A stretch of 52,011 bases of DNA, taken from the NCBI RefSeq assembly GCF_016428905.1, contig NZ_JAELTQ010000019.1:1-52011 (forward strand), in the 5' to 3' direction. Made by a program: the position numbers and the translations under genes. The notes under the pieces are model-generated. The model did not search any database and was not told the DNA's origin. It saw nothing but the letters and a program-made list of their open reading frames with translations. The DNA is from Dyella sp. ASV24. GTDB taxonomy: Bacteria; Pseudomonadota; Gammaproteobacteria; Xanthomonadales; Rhodanobacteraceae. Shown piece after piece: positions 7,322-15,803 of this stretch; positions within the stretch are counted from its first letter, which is position 1, and each line of letters begins with the position of its first letter.

Positions 7322-9082
7322 ATGCTGCGTCTATGCTGCATTGGGGTAGGTCTTTTGCTGGCGGGTCAGGCGCTGGCTGACGGTTGCAGCCTGAAGGACT
7401 ACGGCACCTTGCCCGTGGAGATGGTGGGAAACCGCGCCACGACCACGGTAAAGATCAACGGGAAAGACACCCGTTTCATCATCGATACCGGCGCCTTCTT
7501 CAACATCATGTCGAAAGCCAATGCAGAATCGCTTGGGCTTTCGCTGCAACCCGCACCCTTCGGCTATCGCGTCAGTGGTATCGGCGGATCTGCGGATATC
7601 CAGCAGGCGCATGTCAAGGAATTCGGCATACTCGATACCACGCTCAAGAACGTCGATTTTATCGTGGGTGGCACCGATGCGGGCGATGGGTTGCTTGGCG
7701 CCAATCTGCTTGATATCGCCGATCTGGAGCTCGACCTGGCGCACGGAAAGATCACGCTGTTCAAAGTGGATGGATGTGAGCACAGCTCGCTGGCGTATTG
7801 GGCGAAGGATGGCAAGTACAACCTCGCCGATCTCGATCCGTCCGAAAACCAGTACGACAGACGCACCTTTGTCAGTGTGACCATTAACGGCAAAAAAGTG
7901 AGGGCGGTGCTCGATTCGGGTGCCATGGCCACCGTGCTGAGTCGTGACGCCGCCGAGCGGGCCGGCATCGATTTGAATGGGCCGGATGCGAAAGCGGGCA
8001 GCAGGAGTATCGGCGTGGGTTCCAAGCCGGTGAAGACGTGGACCGTGAAGGTGGACGCGTTCACCGTAGGCACGGAGACCATACAGCACAGCCAAATGCA
8101 GGTGATTGACGGAAGGATGGGCGGCGACACTGAGATGTTGCTCGGCGTCGACTTTCTGCTTGCCCATCATATGTTCATCGCCAACAGCAAGAAGAAGGTC
8201 TACTTCACCTACAACGGTGGGCGCGTGTTTACGTTTGCCGCCGCTTCAGAAGATGGCGACAAGCCCAGCGCGGATGCGAATGCTGGCCAGGTGGGCACCG
8301 CCACCAAAAACGCGAGCGATTACGCGTTGTCGGGCCAGGCGCATCTGTCTCGCGGCGAGTTCAATGCCGCGGTGAACGACCTGGATGAGGCGATCCGTCT
8401 GGCGCCGGATCAAGCGGCCTACTATGTCGCTCGCGCGAGAGCGCATCAGGCGAGCAAGCAGCGGGATGCGGCGCTTGCCGATCTGGACAAAGCGCTGAGT
8501 CTGGATCCAAAGAACGCTGATGCGTTGGTGCTGCGCGCGGGGCTTAGGATCATGCGGAAGGATCGCGCAGGCGCGACCAGTGACGCGATGGCGGCCAGCG
8601 AGTTGGCGCCGGCTGGCTCCACGCTGGCGCGTGCGATTGCCGGTCTCTACATCGAGCTCGACCAGCCCGCTGCTGCATTGCCATTGCTTGACGACTGGAT
8701 TCGCTTGCACAAAGACGATGCCATGCTCGGTTCCGCACTCAATGAGCGCTGCTGGGCACGAAGCCTGAGCAATCAGGTGCTCGACGACGCGCTGAAGGAT
8801 TGCCGCAAGGCGATACGGCGTGATGGTGAGAATCCGGCCTATCTGGACAGTCTCGGCTTGGTCGAGTTGCGACTCGGTCAGTATCCGGAGTCGATCAGCG
8901 CATACGAGAAGGCGGTCGCCCAGCACCCCGATTCCGCATGGTCGCGCTACGGTCTTGGCCTGGCCAAGGTCCGCAGCGGTCAGATGGATGCAGGCCGTGC
9001 GGATCTGGCCCAAGCGCACACGCTCGATCCGGAGATCGAGACGCGAGCGGCCAAGTATGGTTTGACTGCGCCAAATCCGTAG
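7322..9082 (+). CDS. Secreted double retropepsin-like aspartic protease with TPR repeats
   Basis: 586 residues. A signal peptide (LRLCCIGVGLLLAGQALA) precedes two retropepsin-like domains: the first active-site triad is FIIDTGA (Asp55), the second AVLDSGA (Asp198), each followed by a GLLGANLL/MLLGVDFL-type flap-to-core segment. From about residue 325 to the end it has some six tetratricopeptide repeats (for example YYVARARAHQASKQRDAALADL). A pair of such domains in one chain could form one active site in cis, as in pepsins, whereas viral retropepsins dimerise. The TPR part suggests substrate docking in the periplasm. Similar double-domain proteins occur at 20751 and 29546. Proteolytic activity is inferred. 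Confidence 0.85.
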   Translation: MLRLCCIGVGLLLAGQALADGCSLKDYGTLPVEMVGNRATTTVKINGKDTRFIIDTGAFFNIMSKANAESLGLSLQPAPFGYRVSGIGGSADIQQAHVKEFGILDTTLKNVDFIVGGTDAGDGLLGANLLDIADLELDLAHGKITLFKVDGCEHSSLAYWAKDGKYNLADLDPSENQYDRRTFVSVTINGKKVRAVLDSGAMATVLSRDAAERAGIDLNGPDAKAGSRSIGVGSKPVKTWTVKVDAFTVGTETIQHSQMQVIDGRMGGDTEMLLGVDFLLAHHMFIANSKKKVYFTYNGGRVFTFAAASEDGDKPSADANAGQVGTATKNASDYALSGQAHLSRGEFNAAVNDLDEAIRLAPDQAAYYVARARAHQASKQRDAALADLDKALSLDPKNADALVLRAGLRIMRKDRAGATSDAMAASELAPAGSTLARAIAGLYIELDQPAAALPLLDDWIRLHKDDAMLGSALNERCWARSLSNQVLDDALKDCRKAIRRDGENPAYLDSLGLVELRLGQYPESISAYEKAVAQHPDSAWSRYGLGLAKVRSGQMDAGRADLAQAHTLDPEIETRAAKYGLTAPNP

Positions 9083-9093
9083 CTCGCGCGTCG

Positions 9094-9120
9094 CGCAAGC
9101 GGAGGCCAGATCCGCTTGCG
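9094..9120. terminator. Hairpin between convergent genes
   Basis: Perfect 10-bp stem CGCAAGCGGA / TCCGCTTGCG with a 7-nt loop in the 78-bp gap between the converging retropepsin-TPR and methyltransferase genes. No T-run on either side; a bidirectional terminator or barrier is likely. Confidence 0.55.
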
Positions 9121-9160
9121 GGATTCATTGCGCGGAATGTACGGGGGATCCGCTGCCGAC

Positions 9161-9847
9161 TCAGGTCAGGTTTCCTCTGCCATAGATGTAGAAATCGGCC
9201 AGTGAGCCCGTGTCGTTGTCGCCGGTGTAGGGGTGCCGGTTGGGTATATGGCCTAGCAGTCGCCAGCCTGGTGCGTTTGCACGTACCCATCGACTGAACT
9301 GGCGATGGCGTACATGTGCGGTCTGCGGTTGCGCTTCATCCTTGTCGGACGAGTAGATCACCACATAGTCCCGCGCAGCGGCGAACAGGGTTTCCATGTA
9401 CGTTTCATACACCGCGTCTTCGGTCAGGTGGTAGATCACGTCCAGTGATAGCGCGAGCTGGGCGGTCTGTCCTGCATAGTCGTGCACCAGCATGAACGCT
9501 TTGCCGGCATCACCGGCAAAGCGTCGGGTGCAGCCTTCGACCGCATGTGGACTCACGTCCAGGCCGAGATAGGACGGGTACTTGGCCAACGTCAATTGGT
9601 TGCCATCGCCGCAGCCGAACTCGATGACGTCGCGAATGTCATGGCTGGCGACAAAGTCATTCAGGATTTCCGCCTTGAACTCCGCGAGGCAGTTGTATGA
9701 GCCTGCGCCAGAGTTGCCGCCGTCGCGGTATCGGTTGACCCAGTAGTCCTCCGATCCATGAAAAGGTTTGGGAGGATGAAACCAACGCCGATAGACGTTG
9801 CGGGCCGCAGGGCCGATCACGGGGATTCGGCTGATCAGGTTCTTCAT
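9161..9847 (-). CDS. Class I SAM-dependent methyltransferase
   Basis: 228 residues. Motif I of the Rossmann-type methyltransferase fold is DVIEFGCGDGNQLTLA, motif II YLGLDVS, and a later motif LALSLDVIYHLTEDAVYETYMETLF marks the beta4/beta5 region. The N-terminal region PFHGSEDYWVNRYRDGGNSGAGSYNCLAEFKAEILN resembles methyltransferases associated with glycan or surface-polymer synthesis. The substrate is unknown. It converges with the retropepsin-TPR gene. The ATG at 9847 is the only well-placed start. Confidence 0.88.
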   Translation of the reverse strand: MKNLISRIPVIGPAARNVYRRWFHPPKPFHGSEDYWVNRYRDGGNSGAGSYNCLAEFKAEILNDFVASHDIRDVIEFGCGDGNQLTLAKYPSYLGLDVSPHAVEGCTRRFAGDAGKAFMLVHDYAGQTAQLALSLDVIYHLTEDAVYETYMETLFAAARDYVVIYSSDKDEAQPQTAHVRHRQFSRWVRANAPGWRLLGHIPNRHPYTGDNDTGSLADFYIYGRGNLT

Positions 9848-10074
9848 AACAGCGCTCCAGTCACGTGAAGATCTGTGATGTCGCCCGAATGGTTACCCCG
9901 ATCCCACACGTGGCGCCGGTGTTGTTGCTTCGTCGGTGCGATGAAAGTGCGTGGACGGTGACTCTGGTTGCCCGGCACCACGCATCTCATCAAAAGGTGA
10001 CACGGTTATACGTGGGTCGATGTCGTTGAGCGGGTATGTCGCCCGTTGAGGTTGGCGTAGGGTGTGTAGTGAAG

Positions 10075-10100
10075 CATCCGCTCTCGACCCGAAGCGGACC
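10075..10100 (+). repeat. Dispersed palindromic repeat, copy 3
   Basis: Good copy, ATCCGCTCTCGACCCGAAGC core, ending 30 bp before the methyltransferase-like gene at 10131. If translated in the upstream-open frame it would give ALDPKRTPK, a typical spurious peptide of such repeats. Confidence 0.7.
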
Positions 10101-10130
10101 CCAAAGATAGTCGGTGTGGAGGGAATGCTG

Positions 10131-10796
10131 ATGAACCGCAGCCTTCTGGCGTTGGCTTTCACGTTGCTCGTCATGAGTGCCATGCTGTTCTTGCCCGCAG
10201 GAACGTTCAGCTGGATGCGCGCATGGGTCTTCGGCTGCGTATTCACCTTGGAGGTGCTTATCGCGACAGCGGTGCTCTGGCGAGTGAACCCCGAGATCTT
10301 TGTGGCGCGTTCACGCGTGCAGCCCGGCACCATGAAGCTCGACTACGTGTTTATCACCATCGCCCTGACTGGATTCATCGCGATATTTCCGGTGTCTTCG
10401 TTCGACTATCGGCACCAATGGGCGCAGACACCTGCATGGCTGACCTGGGCGTGCTATGTGCCCTTTTCGTTGGGGTTTGCCGTTGCAACGTGGGCACAGG
10501 CGGTCAATCGTCATTTTGAACCGGGCGTTCGCATTCAGAACGATCGTGGCCACACCGTGATCGACACCGGACCTTATGCGATCGTCCGCCACCCTGGCTA
10601 CATCGCGAGCTCCATTCTGGCGATAAGCATCCCGCTTTGTCTTGGTTCCTGCTGGGGTTTGCTTCCCGCATTTGTCTTTGTACTCGCGCTGATTCCGCGA
10701 ACCTTGTTCGAGGAGCGGGTGCTTAGCCATGGCCTGGTGGGCTACAACGCGTACAAAGCGCGGGTCAGATATCGATGGATACCAGGCATCTGGTGA
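10131..10796 (+). CDS. ICMT-family membrane methyltransferase-like protein (second copy)
   Basis: 221 residues with about five membrane segments. The C-terminal signature is GPYAIVRHPGYIASSI followed by IPRTLFEERVLSHGLVGYNAYKARVRYRWIPGIW, as in bacterial isoprenylcysteine-methyltransferase homologues. The ATG at 10131 is chosen because GGAGGG lies seven bases upstream; ATGs at 10125 and further up would run the protein into the dispersed repeat. Only limited similarity to the copy at 5497 is visible outside the signature. The substrate is unknown. Confidence 0.85.
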   Translation: MNRSLLALAFTLLVMSAMLFLPAGTFSWMRAWVFGCVFTLEVLIATAVLWRVNPEIFVARSRVQPGTMKLDYVFITIALTGFIAIFPVSSFDYRHQWAQTPAWLTWACYVPFSLGFAVATWAQAVNRHFEPGVRIQNDRGHTVIDTGPYAIVRHPGYIASSILAISIPLCLGSCWGLLPAFVFVLALIPRTLFEERVLSHGLVGYNAYKARVRYRWIPGIW

Positions 10797-10817
10797 CGCA
10801 AGACGCTATCCCGTGCG

Positions 10818-11291
10818 CTAGTCAGCGGAGTTTTCCTCGGCGACCAATCGATCGAGATTGGTGTTAAGGCGTGTGAGCAAGTCCACGAGCAATTCCATCT
10901 CATGCTTGCTGAATCCGCTGAAGGCCTCCTTGTTGCCACTATCCAGGGCCTGGCGGACTTTCGGGACCTTTGCCAAGGCGCGCCGGGTCAGGGAAACCAG
11001 GCTGCTTCGGCCATCCTGCGGATCTGGCTGGCGCTGGATCAACCCATCTCGCTCCATGCGCGAAAGCATCTGCGCCATGGACGGTTGCTCAATCTTCGCC
11101 AACGTCGCGAGCTGCTTCTGGGACATCGCCCCGCCGTCGCGCAGCATGTAAAGCACCGGCATCTGGCCGATGGCGAAACCGAGTGGTTTGATCTGGCGAT
11201 CGCCCAGCCGGGCAAAGCTGCGCGACGCCATATTGATCAGTGGGGCGGGGTTGCCGAACAGGGTCCAATCCATGGTGCTTGACATATACAT
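10818..11291 (-). CDS. MarR family transcriptional regulator
   Basis: 157 residues. The winged helix-turn-helix is clear: GAMSQKQLATLAKIEQPSMAQMLSRMERDGLIQRQPDPQDGRSSLVSLTRRA, flanked by dimerisation helices. MarR proteins are dimeric repressors released by phenolic or other small ligands. It is divergent from a TetX-like FAD monooxygenase; the 55-bp gap between the start codons is AT-rich and contains inverted repeats (11284-11327). It therefore probably controls both genes. The ATG at 11291 is used; an in-frame ATG at 11273 (MDWTLF) could also serve. Confidence 0.9.
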   Translation of the reverse strand: MYMSSTMDWTLFGNPAPLINMASRSFARLGDRQIKPLGFAIGQMPVLYMLRDGGAMSQKQLATLAKIEQPSMAQMLSRMERDGLIQRQPDPQDGRSSLVSLTRRALAKVPKVRQALDSGNKEAFSGFSKHEMELLVDLLTRLNTNLDRLVAEENSAD

Positions 11292-11327
11292 AGCTGCCTA
11301 TATTGTTACATAGGTTCCAATGTATAT
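11284..11327. promoter_or_regulatory. Divergent promoter with nested inverted repeats (MarR operator candidate)
   Basis: An inner repeat CCTAT, eight bases, ATAGG (11297-11314) sits inside an outer repeat ATATACAT (11284-11291) / ATGTATAT (11320-11327). The outer arms overlap the MarR start codon on one side and the possible upstream ATG of the monooxygenase on the other. Size and position fit MarR dimer operators. Confidence 0.5.
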
Positions 11328-11346
11328 CTCAAGACGGGTATTGTCG

Positions 11347-12501
11347 ATGACTCATCAATTGCGTATTGCCATTGTTGGAGGAGGGCCAGGCGGCCTCGCT
11401 CTGGCTCGCATTCTCGCCGTAGGCGGCATCGCGGCCACCGTGTTCGAGCGCGAAGCCCATGCCAGGGTTCGGCCGCAGGGCGGCACGCTCGACCTGCATG
11501 CCGATTCCGGCCAGTTGGCGCTGCGTCGCGCCGGCCTTGAGCGTGAGTTCCTAGCCATCGCCCGTTACGAGGATCAGGGCAGCCGCCTGTGCGACAAGTC
11601 GGGCCACATCCTGTTGGCCGACGACGATGCGAGCGCCGGCGACCGCCCGGAGGTGGACCGCACGGCGCTGAGGGACATGTTGCTTGCCTCCTTGCCTTCG
11701 CAAACCGTGCGATGGGATCACCCAGTCACGCGAGTTCAACCGAACGCCGATGGAACTTATGACGTCGTTTTCGCGCATGGCGATAGCGAGACTTTTGATC
11801 TGGTGGTGGGCGCGGAGGGTACCTGGTCCACGGTGCGTCCGCTGGTGTCGCGTTATGAGCCTCAGTACTCAGGGCTGACCTTTATCGAGTTCGGTCTGGA
11901 TGACGTAGATACCCGACACCCTGAGCTTTCATTGCTGGTGGGTCGTGGAAAGCTTGGCGCAGAAGGCAATGATGGGCGCGCACTCATCGTGCAACGCAAT
12001 GGTGACGCCCATCTTCGCGGCTACGCCATCTTCCGCGTGCCTTCCGATTGGGCCGCAAAGCATTTCGACTTCTCGTCGCCCGCAGCGGCGCGGGAGCGCC
12101 TTATCGCCGAGTTCGATGGTTGGACCAACTCATTGCTCGATCTGATTCGCGCGAGCAATGACGTGATGGTCTCGCGCCCCATCTACGCACTGCCCGTAGG
12201 CCACCACTGGGCGAATCGCGCGGGCGTGACGCTACTGGGCGATGCCGCCCATGTGATGTCGCCTTTCGGCGGCGAAGGCGTGAACGCCGCACTGCTCGAT
12301 GCGGCCGAACTGGGGCGTCACTTGATCGACCATCGCGATTGGAAGTCCGCCGTCAGCGACTATGAGAGCGAGATGTTCGCTCGCGTCGTGGAGGCCGCCA
12401 AGAGCTCTGCCGAGGCCGCGGCTACGGAGCTGTCGCACATCGCGTTAAGCCTGAGCCTTGAGGTCATGCAAGAGCACATGCATGGACGCGCAGGCGGCTG
12501 A
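11347..12501 (+). CDS. TetX-like FAD-dependent monooxygenase
   Basis: 384 residues. FAD-binding motifs: GGGPGGLALARIL (residues 11-23), then EREAHARVRPQGGTLDLHADSGQLALRRAGL, and GDAAHVMSPFGGEGVNAALLDAAEL near the C-terminus. The GGTLDLH..SGQ block, the NDVMVSRPIYALP region and GDAAH.M.PF.G.GVN pattern closely follow the TetX flavin monooxygenases that hydroxylate tetracyclines, rather than the aromatic hydroxylase group. Whether this protein accepts tetracycline is unknown; many chromosomal homologues have other substrates. The ATG at 11347 fits the family N-terminus; the frame is open to an ATG at 11320 lying in the operator. No strong ribosome binding site is visible. Divergent MarR gene suggests induction by a small molecule. 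Confidence 0.87.
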   Translation: MTHQLRIAIVGGGPGGLALARILAVGGIAATVFEREAHARVRPQGGTLDLHADSGQLALRRAGLEREFLAIARYEDQGSRLCDKSGHILLADDDASAGDRPEVDRTALRDMLLASLPSQTVRWDHPVTRVQPNADGTYDVVFAHGDSETFDLVVGAEGTWSTVRPLVSRYEPQYSGLTFIEFGLDDVDTRHPELSLLVGRGKLGAEGNDGRALIVQRNGDAHLRGYAIFRVPSDWAAKHFDFSSPAAARERLIAEFDGWTNSLLDLIRASNDVMVSRPIYALPVGHHWANRAGVTLLGDAAHVMSPFGGEGVNAALLDAAELGRHLIDHRDWKSAVSDYESEMFARVVEAAKSSAEAAATELSHIALSLSLEVMQEHMHGRAGG

Positions 12502-12508
12502 AAGCGAA

Positions 12509-12970
12509 TCACTTGCCCGCGGACCCTTCCGAGGCCTCGTGGCGTTGTATTTTTTCCAGTATGCGGCGGAGGTGCGCGAGGTCGGTGTCCGATAGCTGCT
12601 GCACAGCGGCTGGCGCATCGTCGCGCACCGTGCGGTGCATCAGGTCGATGAGCTTTCGGCCGGCGGGCGTGAGGGACACCAGTTTCGCGCGCCGGTTGTC
12701 TGGATGCGGTTGGCGCTGGACCAGGCCGCGATCCTCCAGATCATTCACTGCGACGGTGGTGGCCGGTGCGTCGTAGCCGGTCATGTCGGCCAGCTGTTTC
12801 AGCGTTACCGGTGCGTCGGCCAGCCGCCATAAGACGCGCACACGGCTAAAGGGTAGCCCAGAGACTTCGCTCACCTTGCGGCGCCACTCGCCGCGGTTTT
12901 CCCACACCAGCCCAACCATCATCTGCCAGAGATGGTCTGCTTCACTCCCACTTGTGCTGTGCCGAGTCAT
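12509..12970 (-). CDS. MarR family regulator, coupled to the DHA2 pump
   Basis: 153 residues from the ATG at 12970. The winged helix-turn-helix reads VTLKQLADMTGYDAPATTVAVNDLEDRGLVQRQPHPDNRRAKLVSLTPAGR. It lies directly downstream of the DHA2 pump, with its ATG overlapping the pump's TGA (ATGA, 12967-12970), so translation is coupled. It very probably represses the operon it belongs to by binding the perfect 13-bp inverted repeat over the pump's start codon. The frame extends upstream within the pump gene, but that extension lacks the family pattern. Confidence 0.9.
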   Translation of the reverse strand: MTRHSTSGSEADHLWQMMVGLVWENRGEWRRKVSEVSGLPFSRVRVLWRLADAPVTLKQLADMTGYDAPATTVAVNDLEDRGLVQRQPHPDNRRAKLVSLTPAGRKLIDLMHRTVRDDAPAAVQQLSDTDLAHLRRILEKIQRHEASEGSAGK

Positions 12971-14409
12971 GCAGGCGCTCCCGTGGGCGCTTCTTCCAGA
13001 AGATGCGCTGCATGCCGGGTGGTATCGCGCGCCCACGGCGTGTTGGACAACCATCCCAACAACAACACGGTGGTGCCGCCGCCCGTCATCAACCACCAGA
13101 ACGGGTGCGAGGCCTCCGCGAATCCGTCATGCATATGCGAGCCAAGAATGGTGCCCGCGAGTGCGACACCCAGCGAGGCGCCGATCTGCCTGCTTGTCGA
13201 GGCCACCGCCGCTGCGAGGCCAGCCTGCGCTTTGGGCATGCCCGACACGGCCGTGTTGGTGATGGGCGCATTCACCATGCCGAAGCCAACGCCGAAGATC
13301 ACATAGATCAGCAACAGCCATGGCAGCGGCGTCGTGGCGGTGAGCTGCGTCATCATCACTGCGCTGACGATAGTGGCGATGCCGGAGGCCAGCAGCGATG
13401 GCCGTGTGCCATACGAGCCGACCAGACGCCCGGAGAGTGGCGAGCAAAGAATGGTTGCCGCCGCGAGCGGCAGCGTGCACAAACCGGTTTGGAAGGCCGA
13501 CAGGCCACGTACACCTTGCAGATAAAGCGTGTTGAGGAACAAGAAGCCGGAGAATGCCGAGAAGCTGCACACGGCGATCACCGTGGCGCTGCTGAAGGGC
13601 GCGCTGCGAAAGAACCGCACATCGATCAACGGTTCATGACGCCGGGGTTCATAGACAAGCAGTGCGATCAACGCAAGCGCGGCGGTAGCGAACAAGCCGA
13701 CGATGGTCGTCGAACCCCATCCGGCGTGGGGGCCCTCAATGACTCCGTAGGTCACCGTAGCGAGGATGGTGAATACCAGCAGCTGTCCGATCGGGTCCAC
13801 GCGCCGAGGCTTGGGCGCTTTGGATTCGGGAATGTAACGCGCCGCCAGCAGCATCGCCGCCGCACCCACAGGCAGGTTGACCCAGAAGATCGAGCGCCAA
13901 CCGACACTTTCCGTCAGTGCGCCGCCGATAACGGGGCCCAGTGCCATCGATACACCGGCCACCGCCCCCCAGATACCGATGGCGCGGGCGCGCTCCTTTG
14001 GCTCATGGAACGTGTTGGCGATGATCGACATGGCGACCGGATTGAGCATGGTCGCGCCCAGCGCCTGCACGACGCGGAACGCGGCCAGCCCATAAATATT
14101 CGGTGCAAGGCTGCATAGCAGCGAGCCGAGCATGAACAGCGCCATGCCTGACTGGAATACGCGACGACGCCCGAAGCGGTCGGCCATCGAGCCCGCCAGC
14201 ATCAGCAGGCTGGCCACCACCATGGTGTAGGCATCAATCACCCATTGCAGCCCGGATATCGACGCGCCTAGATCGCGCCGGATCGCAGGCAGCGCGACAT
14301 TCACGATGGTGGCATCCATCGCCACCATCAGCAGGCTCAGGCAGCAAATGCCCAGGATGAGGTTCGGATGGGTTGCCGGCCGCCCATTGGGGACAATAGT
14401 TGTATTCAT
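12967..14409 (-). CDS. DHA2-family (EmrB/QacA) MFS drug exporter
   Basis: 480 residues, 14 predicted membrane segments. The first helix and loop (LLMVAMDATIVNVALPAI), SGLQWVIDAYTMVVASLLMLAGSMADRFGRRRVF and the helix-5 antiporter motif GIWGAVAGVSMALGPVIGG are diagnostic of DHA2 proton/drug antiporters. The ATG at 14409 is preferred over a TTG at 14430 because the protein then begins MNTTIVPNG. No ribosome binding site precedes this ATG, but TTGACG and CACAAT promoter boxes lie so that transcription would begin at or next to it: a probable leaderless message. Operon partner: MarR regulator at 12509. Confidence 0.92.
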   Translation of the reverse strand: MNTTIVPNGRPATHPNLILGICCLSLLMVAMDATIVNVALPAIRRDLGASISGLQWVIDAYTMVVASLLMLAGSMADRFGRRRVFQSGMALFMLGSLLCSLAPNIYGLAAFRVVQALGATMLNPVAMSIIANTFHEPKERARAIGIWGAVAGVSMALGPVIGGALTESVGWRSIFWVNLPVGAAAMLLAARYIPESKAPKPRRVDPIGQLLVFTILATVTYGVIEGPHAGWGSTTIVGLFATAALALIALLVYEPRRHEPLIDVRFFRSAPFSSATVIAVCSFSAFSGFLFLNTLYLQGVRGLSAFQTGLCTLPLAAATILCSPLSGRLVGSYGTRPSLLASGIATIVSAVMMTQLTATTPLPWLLLIYVIFGVGFGMVNAPITNTAVSGMPKAQAGLAAAVASTSRQIGASLGVALAGTILGSHMHDGFAEASHPFWWLMTGGGTTVLLLGWLSNTPWARDTTRHAAHLLEEAPTGAPA

Positions 14410-14420
14410 ACAACTATTGT
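14393..14420. promoter_or_regulatory. Perfect 13-bp inverted repeat over the pump start codon
   Basis: Arms ACAATAGTTGTAT and ATACAACTATTGT with a two-base centre. The start codon of the pump (14407-14409) lies inside. A smaller inverted repeat (ATTGT, six bases, ACAAT; 14416-14431) overlaps it on the promoter side. This is the expected operator for the MarR-type regulator encoded in the same operon. Confidence 0.72.
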
Positions 14421-14444
14421 GGATTGACAATTATCTTGCGTCAA
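14416..14444 (-). promoter_or_regulatory. Promoter of the DHA2 pump-marR operon
   Basis: On the minus strand: -35 TTGACG (14444-14439), 17-bp spacer, -10 CACAAT (14421-14416), then only six bases to the ATG. This predicts an mRNA starting at or next to the ATG, i.e. leaderless, with the -10 box inside the operator. Confidence 0.5.
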
Positions 14445-14654
14445 TGGGCGCCAGGTCTGTGGTGATGAGTGCATAGCAGCCAACGCTCCCTGATTTCATG
14501 AAGCTGACAGGTTTGGAGGAGCGGGTGACCGAGACCTGCTTGCTGCTGGCCGTGTGCCTCACACCTCGATTTGTCCAGAGGGGCCCTTGTTGGGCGTGGG
14601 CGACTGGTTGCATCGTAGTGCCGATAGGAACGCCATCAGCCAAGGAGTACTGCC

Positions 14655-15110
14655 ATGTGGATCGCACGTTGGTATGGGCTAGCCGTATTGACCCTGTTTC
14701 TTATACCTGTTGCGGGAGCAAGGGCAGACCAGGCGTGGGCTGGCTGGTCCTGGGGACGGGCGGGTCGAACGGGCATCGGCATGAGTACGGGTGGTGCTGT
14801 CCCACTACCGCCCGGTGGCTATCTTCTTCCTGATCGGCTGAAGCCATCTGACGCGGCTGATGCAGGCGATTTCTCGATTGGCAGTGACTTGATCCGCAGA
14901 GGCATCACTCAGCCATCTGATAGTGGCCGATGGACACCGGGTGCGATGGCTTGCGTTGGGGCGCAATGCCAACTCTATTCCCCAGGGCAGGCGGCGGCCC
15001 TGTTCGGCTACCAGGACATGGTTCACATGGGTGAGAAGCGCCACGAGATCCATCGTGCTTTCGAAAGGAAGTCCGATCGGAAGGAGAGGGACGATCGCGC
15101 TGGCCACTGA
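14655..15110 (+). CDS. Hypothetical secreted protein
   Basis: 151 residues. A good AGGAG precedes the ATG. The N-terminal signal peptide (LAVLTLFLIPVAGARA) is followed by an Ala/Gly/Pro-rich region with GMSTGGAVPLPPGGYLLP and a WTPGAMACVGAQCQLY segment with two cysteines, then a strongly charged C-terminus (EKRHEIHRAFERKSDRKERDD). No family recognised. It stands alone between the DHA2 operon and the peptide-export locus. Confidence 0.6.
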   Translation: MWIARWYGLAVLTLFLIPVAGARADQAWAGWSWGRAGRTGIGMSTGGAVPLPPGGYLLPDRLKPSDAADAGDFSIGSDLIRRGITQPSDSGRWTPGAMACVGAQCQLYSPGQAAALFGYQDMVHMGEKRHEIHRAFERKSDRKERDDRAGH

Positions 15111-15340
15111 GCCCCGTTTGTCATGAGGGGTTTGCGAGCACGGCCAATACCCGTTGGACTTTCATCGCGCCATGGACGCTGTTCCAAGGATTGCAGTCGC
15201 GTGGATTATCTAGACATGTGAAATGCGCATCGCGCGTGTCGTAGCGGAATGCAGGCGAGCCCGTCCGATTTCCGCGTGACATCTTCCTAGTGGTCGCGAC
15301 GCCCGCGTTAAACGGAGAGCGTGGGTTAATGAGGTTGCAT

Positions 15341-15354
15341 TTAATGTTCATTAA
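15341..15354. promoter_or_regulatory. Palindrome TTAATG-TT-CATTAA
   Basis: Perfect 6-bp inverted repeat with a two-base centre, containing the ten-mer AATGTTCATT that recurs at 15782. Regulator unknown. Confidence 0.4.
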
Positions 15355-15778
15355 TAAAACCGCGCAAGTTCATGCGTCACATATCTCTTTCGAAGCGGTT
15401 TGGGTCGGTGGTTCAAAGAAACATTCATCGTCAGCGTAGACACTTCCGCGATGGTGAGTTGTCACTAATCTGTCGTAGAGCGCGCAATTTATTGCGCTGA
15501 TCCGCAAGTTGCAGATCGGCCTGGCAACCACGTAATGTCTGCGGACGTAGCCGCTTTTCATGTTCGAATCGGAATCGACATGCTTCTCCGCCATTGCATT
15601 GGAAGCCCGCGGGCTGTCTCCCCCATCAGCCCGATCATCCCCAAGTCCGCAGGTCCCTGATATAGGCACTCGTTAGCGATGTGCATGTAAAGCCGTGGTT
15701 ATCAACCAGGGTTTGATACTGCGCGCCTTTTAGAAATAGTTGGATACATTCGGGTATTCGACGTCTATATGCTGCGAT

Positions 15779-15803
15779 TTAAATGTTCATTTCGAACATT
15801 TAA
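15779..15803. promoter_or_regulatory. 10-bp inverted repeat upstream of the exporter operon
   Basis: Arms TTAAATGTTC and GAACATTTAA around five bases, about 90 bp before the HlyD start. An operator or a hairpin in the leader are both possible. It shares AATGTTCATT with the palindrome at 15341. Confidence 0.5.

Noticed and set aside
12952-14118. 388-codon plus-strand open frame opposite the DHA2 pump
   Set aside because: Composition (Arg/His/Gln-rich, no domain) shows it to be the antisense shadow of the pump gene.
15370-15669. Minus-strand gene upstream of the export locus
   Set aside because: The frame has no family resemblance or credible ribosome binding site and lies in an AT-rich control region with palindromes.
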